Origin: Thermoplasmata archaeon
GTDB taxonomy: Archaea; Thermoplasmatota; Thermoplasmata; Lutacidiplasmatales; UBA184
Direction of reading: 5' to 3'
Assembly: GCA_030039135.1 (NCBI GenBank)
Contig: JASHQN010000048.1
Location: forward strand, 1 to 11,799
DNA: 11,799 bases
Shown: positions 1 through 5,555 of the stretch, one piece after another
Position numbering within the stretch: position 1 is the stretch's first letter
Layout of the letters: each line of letters opens with the position of its first letter
Notes under the pieces: model-generated
What the model saw: only the letters and a program-made list of their open reading frames with translations
What the model was told of the DNA's origin: nothing
Database searches by the model: none
Program-made: the position numbers and the translations under genes

Positions 1-494
1 ACCTTCGCGGTCCGATCGATGAGGCGATCGAGGTCGTCGGATCGGAGTCGCCCCTCGTCGTCGACGTCGACGAACCGGAGGTCGATCCCCCGCCGGTCCC
101 GCAGCATGTGCCACGGGACGATGTTCGAGTGGTGCTCCATGACCGTGGCGACGACGCGGTCTCCCTTGTGCAGGAGCGACTCGCCCAGGCTCGTCGCTGC
201 GAGGTTGAGGGCTTCCGTTGTGCCGCGGACGAACACGATCTCGGAGGGGTCCCGAGCGTGGACGAACCGGGCGACCCGCTCCCTCGCGGATTCGAACGCT
301 TCGGTCGCGACGACGCTGAGGGCGTAGACCCCGCGATGCACGTTGGCGTTCGATTCCTCGTAAAACCGCTCCTCCGCGTCGAGCACGGCCTGCGGCTTTT
401 GCGAAGTCGCCGCGGAATCGAGGTAGACGAGCGGATGCCCGTGGACGGTCCGGCTGAGGATCGGAAAGTCCTTCCGGATCCGTTCGACGTCCAT
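1..494 (-). CDS. sufS: Cysteine desulfurase SufS, N-terminal part (cut by window edge)
   Basis: SufS is a PLP-dependent enzyme that takes sulfur from L-cysteine, as an enzyme persulfide, for Fe-S cluster assembly. About 164 residues are visible, from ATG at 494 down to base 1, where the frame leaves the window still open. The translation starts MDVERIRKDFPIL and contains YLDSAATSQKP near residues 24-34, NANVHRG near 49-55, VRGTTEALNLA near 89-99 and MEHHSNIVPWH near 118-128. These are standard blocks of the SufS/CsdA group of fold-type I cysteine desulfurases. The PLP lysine and the catalytic cysteine lie in the missing C-terminal half, so activity cannot be judged. The gene starts 32 bases after the sufC stop on the same strand and is probably cotranscribed with it. 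No strong Shine-Dalgarno is seen, and the start is chosen because it matches the family N-terminus. Confidence 0.93.
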   Translation of the reverse strand, partial: MDVERIRKDFPILSRTVHGHPLVYLDSAATSQKPQAVLDAEERFYEESNANVHRGVYALSVVATEAFESARERVARFVHARDPSEIVFVRGTTEALNLAATSLGESLLHKGDRVVATVMEHHSNIVPWHMLRDRRGIDLRFVDVDDEGRLRSDDLDRLIDRTAK

Positions 495-526
495 GGACGT
501 ACGGAGGCCGGTTGACGCCCGCGGGG

Positions 527-1300
527 CTACCCCGCGCCCGCGAGCCCGACCTTCACCCAGTCGTAGCCCTTGGCCTCGAGCTCCTGAGCGAGATCCCGAC
601 CGCCCGAGAGGGCGACGACTCCGTCCACCATCACGTGGACGGTGTCGGGCTTGAGGAACTGAAGGATGCGCTGGTAGTGCGTGATGACGAGGATGCCGGC
701 GTCCGGGCGGCGGAGCTTGGCGACCGTCTCGCCGACCGCGCGCACGGCATCGATGTCGAGCCCGGAGTCCGGCTCGTCGAGAATCGCGAACGCGGGCTGA
801 AGGGTGGCCATCTGCAAGACCTCGACGCGCTTCTTCTCGCCGCCCGAGAAGCCCTCGTTGAGGGATCGCTTGAGGAGCGCCGGGTCCATCCCAAGGTAGT
901 CGAGGTTGGTTTTCACGTCCTGGTCGAACTGCGACATGAGGTTCGCGGGTTGCGCGTGGCGCAGGGCGAACGTGGTCCACAGGAACTTCGAAAGCGAGAG
1001 GCCCGAGATCTCCTGCGGGTACTGGAAGCCGAGGAACAGTCCGGCGCGGGAGCGCTTGTCGACCGGTAGCTTGAGGAGGTCCTGATCGTCCAGGAGGACG
1101 GTGCCCGCGGTCACTTTGTACTTCGGGTGGCCCATCAGCGCATAGGCGAGGGTGCTCTTGCCCGATCCGTTCGGGCCCATGAGCGCGCTGAGCTCCCCGC
1201 TCTTCAGTGAGAGGTTGACCCCCTTGAGAATCTCCTTCCCCGCGACCTCGACGTGGAGGTTTTCTACGACGAGCGTGTGAGGAAGCTTACCATCGACCAT
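527..1300 (-). CDS. sufC: Fe-S cluster assembly ATPase SufC
   Basis: SufC is the cytosolic ABC-type ATPase of the Suf scaffold (SufBC or SufBCD) and drives Fe-S cluster assembly; it is not a transporter subunit. The 257-residue product is of typical length. It has Walker A GPNGSGKST at residues 42-50, the Q-loop FQYPQE at 92-97, the SufC-type signature FSGGEKKR at 151-158, Walker B with D-loop AILDEPDSGLD at 172-182, and the switch histidine in ITHYQR near 208. The FQYPQEISG, SGGEKKR and DEPDSGLDID wording separates SufC from other ABC ATPases. The start is ATG at 1300. A TATA-like box about 35 bases upstream predicts a leader of only about 10 bases. sufS follows on the same strand, and the sufR-like gene is divergent. 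No sufB or sufD is in the window; they would lie beyond the left edge or elsewhere. Confidence 0.96.
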   Translation of the reverse strand: MVDGKLPHTLVVENLHVEVAGKEILKGVNLSLKSGELSALMGPNGSGKSTLAYALMGHPKYKVTAGTVLLDDQDLLKLPVDKRSRAGLFLGFQYPQEISGLSLSKFLWTTFALRHAQPANLMSQFDQDVKTNLDYLGMDPALLKRSLNEGFSGGEKKRVEVLQMATLQPAFAILDEPDSGLDIDAVRAVGETVAKLRRPDAGILVITHYQRILQFLKPDTVHVMVDGVVALSGGRDLAQELEAKGYDWVKVGLAGAG

Positions 1301-1304
1301 GACG

Positions 1305-1314
1305 CCTTCGAAGG
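1305..1314. promoter_or_regulatory. Perfect palindrome CCTTCGAAGG, candidate operator at the sufC start
   Basis: A perfect 10-base inverted repeat lies 5 to 14 bases upstream of the sufC ATG, at the transcription start predicted from the TATA-like box at 1331-1340. A dimeric winged-helix protein bound here would block sufC initiation. It does not resemble operator sequences I recall for bacterial SufR proteins. Its role is inferred from position and symmetry only, and a 10-base palindrome can occur by chance in GC-rich DNA. Confidence 0.3.
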
Positions 1315-1330
1315 TTACGAGCCGATACCG

Positions 1331-1340
1331 TTATTTAAGC
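1331..1340 (-). promoter_or_regulatory. TATA-like box for sufCS, possibly shared with sufR
   Basis: On the minus strand this reads GCTTAAATAA, an AT-rich archaeal TATA-like element in otherwise GC-rich DNA. Its centre is about 35 bases upstream of the sufC ATG, so transcription starting about 25 bases downstream gives a leader of roughly 10 bases. The element is nearly symmetric (TTATTTAAGC on the plus strand) and could also serve sufR at 1403 with a leader near 40 bases. A weaker GTGTAAAT at 1351-1358 is another candidate for sufR. Confidence 0.5.
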
Positions 1341-1402
1341 ATGGCGTGGTGTGTAAATCCCAGCGACGGCCTAGGGGCACCAGCGAGGCAGAACCGGGAT
1401 CG

Positions 1403-2050
1403 ATGAACGCGGTGGAAAGCGGGGCACTCGAAGGCACGCGCGGGCGCATTCTCGAGGAACTCGCAGCCGCTCCCCTCACGGCCCGGGACCTCGCGAAGAC
1501 CCTCGGGATTCAAGAGAGCGCGGCGCGTGGCCACCTTGACCGCATGGAGGAGAGGGGCCTCGTGACCCCGACCTTCCGACGCGAGGGCGTCGGCCGCCCT
1601 CGGAAGCGCTACACGCTCACCGGTCAGGCCCAAGAGCTGTTCCCGAAGAAGTACGATCTGATCCTCGATACCGTCGTCGAAGAGCTCCTCGATCGGGAGG
1701 GTGAGGGTTTCGTGAGCGCGCTGTTCGCCGAATCCGCTCGGCGGATGGCGGCCCGCGTCGCGAAAGAGATTCCGAAAGGCGGCACGCCCGAGGAGAAGGC
1801 GAGGAACCTCGTCGCGGCATTGAACCACCTCGGGTTCCGTTGCTCACTCGAGAAGAGCCCGGACGGGCACACTCGGATCGTGCGCACCAACTGCGTGTTC
1901 CGCCATAGCGCGCTCTCCCATCCGTACCTCCTCTGCGAAGTCTTCGACAAGAACCTTACTGAGGCGCTCCTCGGAGAGGTCGGCGTCGATCTCGAGGACT
2001 CGATCGGTCGCGGAGGGATGCGGTGTACGCATCTGATCCAGCTCCGCTGA
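1403..2050 (+). CDS. sufR: SufR-like winged-helix regulator with Fe-S ligand cysteines
   Basis: This is probably an Fe-S-cluster-sensing transcription regulator of the suf operon (SufR; COG2345-type ArsR/DeoR-like family). The product is 215 residues. Residues 12-72 form a winged helix-turn-helix with ILEELAAAPLTARDLAKTLG, then ESAARGHLDRMEERGLV and the wing GRPRKRYTLT. The C-terminal part carries C147, C164, C178 and C208. From memory, Synechocystis SufR binds its cluster through Cys164, Cys177 and Cys205 in a protein of about 216 residues, so length and cysteine positions agree well. The frame stays open upstream to 1253, but that would run into divergent sufC. ATG at 1403 clears the promoter region and gives the family length. 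Its position facing sufCS supports the sufR call. The end overlaps the next gene by 28 bases, so it heads the cysteine operon. Its exact targets are inferred. Confidence 0.85.
   Translation: MNAVESGALEGTRGRILEELAAAPLTARDLAKTLGIQESAARGHLDRMEERGLVTPTFRREGVGRPRKRYTLTGQAQELFPKKYDLILDTVVEELLDREGEGFVSALFAESARRMAARVAKEIPKGGTPEEKARNLVAALNHLGFRCSLEKSPDGHTRIVRTNCVFRHSALSHPYLLCEVFDKNLTEALLGEVGVDLEDSIGRGGMRCTHLIQLR
2012..2016 (+). promoter_or_regulatory. Shine-Dalgarno GGAGG that fixes the GTG start of cysM
   Basis: A GGAGG lies inside the end of sufR, six bases before GTG at 2023. It supports this GTG over later in-frame starts such as TTG at 2101, and suggests translation of the cysteine synthase is coupled to that of the regulator. 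Confidence 0.55.
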
Positions 2051-2985
2051 GCGGAGCCCCGGTCGCTCGCGGAGCACGGGGCTCGTCCAAACTCGACCCG
2101 TTGCTCGAGGCGGTGGGGCGAACGCCCCTCCTCCCGCTCGACCGGATCGTCCGGGCCGCCGGCGGAGGCTTCGAGCTCTTGGCCAAGGCCGAGTTCCTGA
2201 ACCCCACCGGCTCCGTCAAGGACCGCGCGGCGGTCTCGATCGTTCGGAGCGCGCTCTCGAAGGGCCTCCTCGGCGAGGGCCAGACGCTCGTCGACGCGTC
2301 GAGCGGCAACACCGCGGTCGCCTACGCGATGCTCGGGGCCCGCCTCGGGTTCGCGGTCGAGCTGTACGTCCCCCGCAATGCGAACCCCGATCGAGTTCAG
2401 CGCATCCGCGCCTACGGGGCTTCGGTCGTCCTCACCGACCCGGCGGAAGGGACCGACGGGGCGCAGCGCGCCGCCCGGCAGAGGGCGGCGGCCGAACCCG
2501 TGCGCGTGTTCTACCCCGACCAATACAACAACCCCTCGAACCCCGAGGCGCATTACCGCACGACCGGCCCGGAGATCTGGAGCCAGACGGGCGGCCGGGT
2601 CACCCATTTCGTCGCCGGCGTGGGGACGGGGGGCACGATCTCGGGCACCGCCCGGTTCCTCAAGGAGCAACGCCCTGCGGTTCGCGTCTTCGGCGTGGAG
2701 CCGACGGGCCCCCTCCACGGGATCGAGGGGTTGAAGCACCTCCCCACCGCCCTCCGCCCTTCGACCTACGACGAGCAGCTGGTGGACGAGACGATCCGTG
2801 TCGAAACGGAGCCCGCCCAGGCGATGCAGGCCCGTTTGGCCGCCGAGGAAGGGCTCAGCGTGGGCGTCTCCTCCGGGGCCGCGGTGGTCGCCGCCCTCGA
2901 GGTGGGCCGGTCCGCGCCGGGCGCGGTCGTCGTGACGCTCCTGCCCGACGCAGGTCACGGGGCGCAGTCTGAGGAGCGACCATGA
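2023..2985 (+). CDS. cysM: PLP-dependent cysteine synthase, CysM/CysK family
   Basis: This is a fold-type II PLP enzyme that should replace the O-acetyl or O-phospho group of an activated serine with sulfur. It has 320 residues. The PLP lysine is K66 in NPTGSVKDR, the carboxylate-binding loop is SSGNTA at 94-98, and the PLP phosphate loop is VGTGGT at 200-205. HYRTTGPEIW at 177-186 and HGIEGLKHL further on also fit the family. The neighbouring mec and cysO-moeZ genes indicate that the sulfur donor is a protein thiocarboxylate, as for mycobacterial CysM, which uses O-phosphoserine. Substrate choice cannot be read from the sequence with certainty. The GTG start has a GGAGG six bases upstream and overlaps sufR by 28 bases; the stop overlaps mec as ATGA. 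The C-terminus ends LLPDAGHGAQSEERP, without the usual RYLS-type ending after the DxG motif, so the tail is diverged or shortened. Confidence 0.9.
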   Translation: MYASDPAPLSGAPVARGARGSSKLDPLLEAVGRTPLLPLDRIVRAAGGGFELLAKAEFLNPTGSVKDRAAVSIVRSALSKGLLGEGQTLVDASSGNTAVAYAMLGARLGFAVELYVPRNANPDRVQRIRAYGASVVLTDPAEGTDGAQRAARQRAAAEPVRVFYPDQYNNPSNPEAHYRTTGPEIWSQTGGRVTHFVAGVGTGGTISGTARFLKEQRPAVRVFGVEPTGPLHGIEGLKHLPTALRPSTYDEQLVDETIRVETEPAQAMQARLAAEEGLSVGVSSGAAVVAALEVGRSAPGAVVVTLLPDAGHGAQSEERP

Positions 2986-3470
2986 GACCGGTCCACCTGT
3001 CGGCGGAATCCGCCGAGCGCATCCGCGCGCACGCTCGCCTCACCTATCCGGACGAGTGCTGCGGCTTCCTCATCAGTCGAGCGGACCCGCCGGGGACTAC
3101 CGGCCCGCGCACGGTGGTCGAGATCGAGCCCGCCGAGAACGGATTCGACGGAGAGCGGCGCCGCCGCTTCGCCATCCGTCCCCAAGAGCTGCTCGCGGCG
3201 GAGCACCGTTGGGAACCGTCGGGGTACGTGATCGCGGGATTCTACCACTCCCATCCGGACCACCCGGCGCGGCCGTCCGCGTTCGACCAGGACCACGCCT
3301 GGCCCTGGTACACGTACGTGGTCGTTTCCGTGACCGCCTCCGACACCCCCGCGATCGGCGCGTTCGAGCTCGACGAGGATTCCCGCCGGTTCCACGAGGT
3401 GGGCCTCGAAGTCGGCCCGGTCGCTGGCCCTCAGGTAACGGAGAACGTAAGAGCCCTAGGAGCCCGGTGA
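2982..3470 (+). CDS. mec: JAMM/MPN zinc metallopeptidase, Mec-type (CysO-cysteine hydrolase)
   Basis: The likely role is hydrolysis of the isopeptide-like bond in the CysO-cysteine adduct, releasing cysteine and regenerating the sulfur carrier, as Mec does in Mycobacterium. The 162-residue product is a single JAMM domain. The catalytic glutamate is E25 in YPDECCGFL, and the zinc motif HSHPDHPARPSAFD at residues 89-102 supplies H89, H91 and D102 with S99, which fits the JAMM consensus HxHP, a short spacer, then SxxD. WYTYVVVSV follows at 109-117, as in prokaryotic JAB proteins. The ATG at 2982 overlaps the cysM stop (ATGA), and the stop lies six bases before the cysO-moeZ ATG. That order makes Mec the best call among prokaryotic JAMM enzymes. 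An added or alternative job in cutting the fused CysO from its E1 domain is possible. Confidence 0.88.
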   Translation: MRPVHLSAESAERIRAHARLTYPDECCGFLISRADPPGTTGPRTVVEIEPAENGFDGERRRRFAIRPQELLAAEHRWEPSGYVIAGFYHSHPDHPARPSAFDQDHAWPWYTYVVVSVTASDTPAIGAFELDEDSRRFHEVGLEVGPVAGPQVTENVRALGAR

Positions 3471-3475
3471 GGACG

Positions 3476-4966
3476 ATGGCGCGCGCGACCGTGAAGATCC
3501 CGACCCCGCTCCGTCCGTTCGCGGACGGGAAGGCCGAGGTGGCGTCCAACGGCGGGACGGTCGGCGCGGTCGTCGAGGACGTCGCGGCCAACTTCCCGGC
3601 GTTGCGGAAGCACCTCTACACGCCCGAGGGCAAGCTCCGGAGCTTCGTGAGCGTCTACCTCAACGACGAGGACGTGCGGCACCTCCAGCGGGACGCTACT
3701 CCCGTGAAGGACGGGGACGTCGTGTCGATCGTCCCCGCGATCGCCGGGGGAGCACCGGCATCGGCCCGACCGCCCCCCGGCCCGGCTCTTACCGTTCTTG
3801 GTTCGGCTCCGCCCGCGGCCGACACGTTCAACGCCGAGGACCTGCGCCGGTACAGCCGGCACATCCTCCTCCCCGAGGTCGGTGTCGCCGGGCAAAAGCG
3901 GCTGCGCCGCTCGAAGGTCCTCTTAGTCGGCGCCGGCGGTCTCGGCGCGCCGACTGCGCTCTACCTCGCCGCCGCCGGGGTCGGCGAGATCGGTCTCGTC
4001 GACTTCGACGAGATCGAGCTCTCGAACCTTCAGCGACAGGTCCTCTACACGACCCGGGACCTCGGACGCCCGAAGCTCGAAGCGGCGCGCGACCGGCTCG
4101 AAGCGCTCAACCCCGGCGTCCGGGTGGTCCCCATCGCCGAACGGCTCACCGCGGCGAACGCCATGGACACGCTCCGACCCTACGATGTCGTCGTCGACGG
4201 GACCGACAACTTCCCGACGCGGTACCTCGTCAACGACGCGTGCGTCCTCCTCGGCAAGCCGACGGTGTATGGCTCGGTCTACCGATTCGAGGGGCAAGCG
4301 AGCGTCTTCGACGCGAAGCGGGGCCCGTGCTACCGGTGTCTGTATCCGGAGCCGCCTCCGCCGGACCTCGTGCCGTCGTGCGCGGAGGGGGGCGTCCTCG
4401 GAGTCCTCCCCGGCCTGATCGGGGTGATCCAGGCCACCGAGACGGTGAAGCTCCTCCTCGGCGCAGGCGAACCGTTGATCGGCCGGCTCCTCCTCTACGA
4501 CGCGCTCGCGATGCGGTTCCGCGAGCTCACGCTCCGCAAGAACCCGACCTGCGTCCTGTGCTCGCCGACCGCGACCCAGCACGGCCTGATCGACTACCTC
4601 GCGTTCTGCGGCGTGCCCGACCCGGCCGCGCCGAGCGAAGCGTCCGGGCTTCCCGAGATCACGCCGGAAGCGCTGCGGGACGAGCTCGCCGGACCGGATC
4701 CGCCGACGCTCGTCGACGTGCGCGAGCCGAACGAGTGGGAGATCGTCCACCTCGACGGCGCCCGCTTGATCCCCCGAGGGCAGCTCCCCGATCGCCTCTC
4801 GGAGCTCACCGGCGCCCGACGCCTCGTAGTGTACTGCCGGACCGGGGGCCGGTCCTCCCAGGCCACGCGGTTGCTGCTCGACCTCGGGTTCACGAACGTC
4901 CGAAACCTGCGCGGTGGGATCACGGCCTGGGCGCAACGGATCGATCCCACCCTCCCGACCTACTGA
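3476..4966 (+). CDS. cysO-moeZ: Fusion protein: CysO-like sulfur carrier + MoeZ-type E1 (ThiF/MoeB domain + rhodanese)
   Basis: This 496-residue protein joins three domains. Residues 1-92 are a ubiquitin-like carrier close to Mycobacterium CysO (VKIPTPLRPF, YLNDEDVR, and IVPAIAGG ending in Gly91-Gly92). Residues 93-116 are an Ala/Pro-rich linker. Residues 117-375 are an adenylating E1 domain with RYSRHILLPEVG, nucleotide loop VGAGGLGAP at 151-159, DGTDNF at 241-246, SCAEGGVLG with C302, and zinc pairs C285/C288 and C359/C362. Residues 393-490 are a rhodanese with active loop YCRTGGRSS, nucleophile C454. The E1 should adenylate the carrier's C-terminal glycine and the rhodanese should supply sulfur to form the thiocarboxylate used by CysM. 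In the fusion the diglycine is internal, so a cut after it, or another carrier, is needed. ATG 3476 matches the CysO start; GTG 3467, which overlaps the mec stop and follows AGGAG at 3458-3462, is an alternative adding three residues. Confidence 0.92.
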   Translation: MARATVKIPTPLRPFADGKAEVASNGGTVGAVVEDVAANFPALRKHLYTPEGKLRSFVSVYLNDEDVRHLQRDATPVKDGDVVSIVPAIAGGAPASARPPPGPALTVLGSAPPAADTFNAEDLRRYSRHILLPEVGVAGQKRLRRSKVLLVGAGGLGAPTALYLAAAGVGEIGLVDFDEIELSNLQRQVLYTTRDLGRPKLEAARDRLEALNPGVRVVPIAERLTAANAMDTLRPYDVVVDGTDNFPTRYLVNDACVLLGKPTVYGSVYRFEGQASVFDAKRGPCYRCLYPEPPPPDLVPSCAEGGVLGVLPGLIGVIQATETVKLLLGAGEPLIGRLLLYDALAMRFRELTLRKNPTCVLCSPTATQHGLIDYLAFCGVPDPAAPSEASGLPEITPEALRDELAGPDPPTLVDVREPNEWEIVHLDGARLIPRGQLPDRLSELTGARRLVVYCRTGGRSSQATRLLLDLGFTNVRNLRGGITAWAQRIDPTLPTY

Positions 4967-4967
4967 C

Positions 4968-4982
4968 CCGGCGACCCGCCGG
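4968..4982. terminator. Short GC hairpin between convergent operons
   Basis: CCGGCG, three bases, then CGCCGG form a perfect 6-base-pair stem in the 30-base gap between the two converging genes. It could mark the ends of both transcripts. There is no T-run after it on either strand, and archaeal termination usually relies on T-runs rather than hairpins, so the call is weak. Confidence 0.25.
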
Positions 4983-4996
4983 TCACGCGTGTCGAC

Positions 4997-5500
4997 CTAG
5001 TACGACCGGGTCGGCGCGCCGTGGTCGACCTCGAGCGGGCCCGAGTACGATCGTGCTCGACGTGAAAGTTCGCGCGCGAACTCCTCGGGCCGCCGGGGGG
5101 AGATGAAGAGCGGGACCTCGCCCCCGGTGATGAGGAGACCGCTCGGGTCGGTGTAGATCGCGTCGAACTTCCCGATCATCGGGCTCCACATCCGCCCTCG
5201 CCAGCCCCAGGACCCGAAGAACCCGGTTGGCGCCAGATCGCGCAGGCGCGTGAACTCGATCTTGCGCACGTCGGAGAGGCGGACACGGCGCGAGCCGAGG
5301 ACGCGGCCGGCGCGCAGGTACATGTCGTCGAGGCGGTAGATGGTGGAGAGATAGCGCAGGAGCAGGAACGCGGTGACCGCGATCAGGAGGTAGACGAAGT
5401 AGCGCTCGCCGACGGCCGGGCTCGGAACGACCACGAAGTAGAGCAAGAGGATCAGGAACAGGTAGGCGCCCACGGTCACGTACGAGATGCGGCCACCCAT
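4997..5500 (-). CDS. Two-TM membrane protein with bacterial PH-like domain
   Basis: This 167-residue protein has an unknown cellular role. Two hydrophobic segments, at about residues 9-27 (TVGAYLFLILLLYFVVV) and 33-50 (ERYFVYLLIAVTAFLLL), form an N-terminal membrane hairpin. The soluble part, about 51-155, resembles the bacterial PH-like families (PF10882 type): YRLDDMYLRAGRV, then RVRLSDVRKIE, GRMWSPMIGKFDAIYT and FISPRRPEEFARELSRR. Such domains are often found next to membrane segments and their ligands are mostly unknown. The ATG at 5500 is 55 bases after the ABCE1 stop on the same strand, with no clear TATA box between, so it is likely the last gene of that operon. It converges with cysO-moeZ, 30 bases away. 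The family call rests on recognised sequence pattern only. Confidence 0.7.
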   Translation of the reverse strand: MGGRISYVTVGAYLFLILLLYFVVVPSPAVGERYFVYLLIAVTAFLLLRYLSTIYRLDDMYLRAGRVLGSRRVRLSDVRKIEFTRLRDLAPTGFFGSWGWRGRMWSPMIGKFDAIYTDPSGLLITGGEVPLFISPRRPEEFARELSRRARSYSGPLEVDHGAPTRSY

Positions 5501-5555
5501 CCGAAAGCGGCCGGCGTCGGCCGCGGCTGCCGTGGCTGAGCCGGTTCGCGACGGC

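Noticed and set aside
1253..1402. Upstream extension of the sufR frame
   Set aside because: It would overlap the divergent sufC start and translate the promoter region; the added residues match nothing in the family.
1624..2958. 444-codon open frame on the minus strand, antisense to sufR and cysM
   Set aside because: The translation is Arg/Gly/Pro/His-rich low-complexity sequence with no recognisable motif and lies opposite two clear genes. Long antisense frames are expected in GC-rich DNA.
3056..3475. Upstream extension of the cysO-moeZ frame
   Set aside because: These codons lie within mec in another frame and give Arg/Pro-rich sequence. The CysO-like N-terminus begins at ATG 3476 (or GTG 3467).
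4240..5106. 288-codon plus-strand frame overlapping the E1 gene in a second frame
   Set aside because: It is Arg/Pro/Ala low-complexity sequence offset from a strongly conserved E1-rhodanese gene; a frame shadow.
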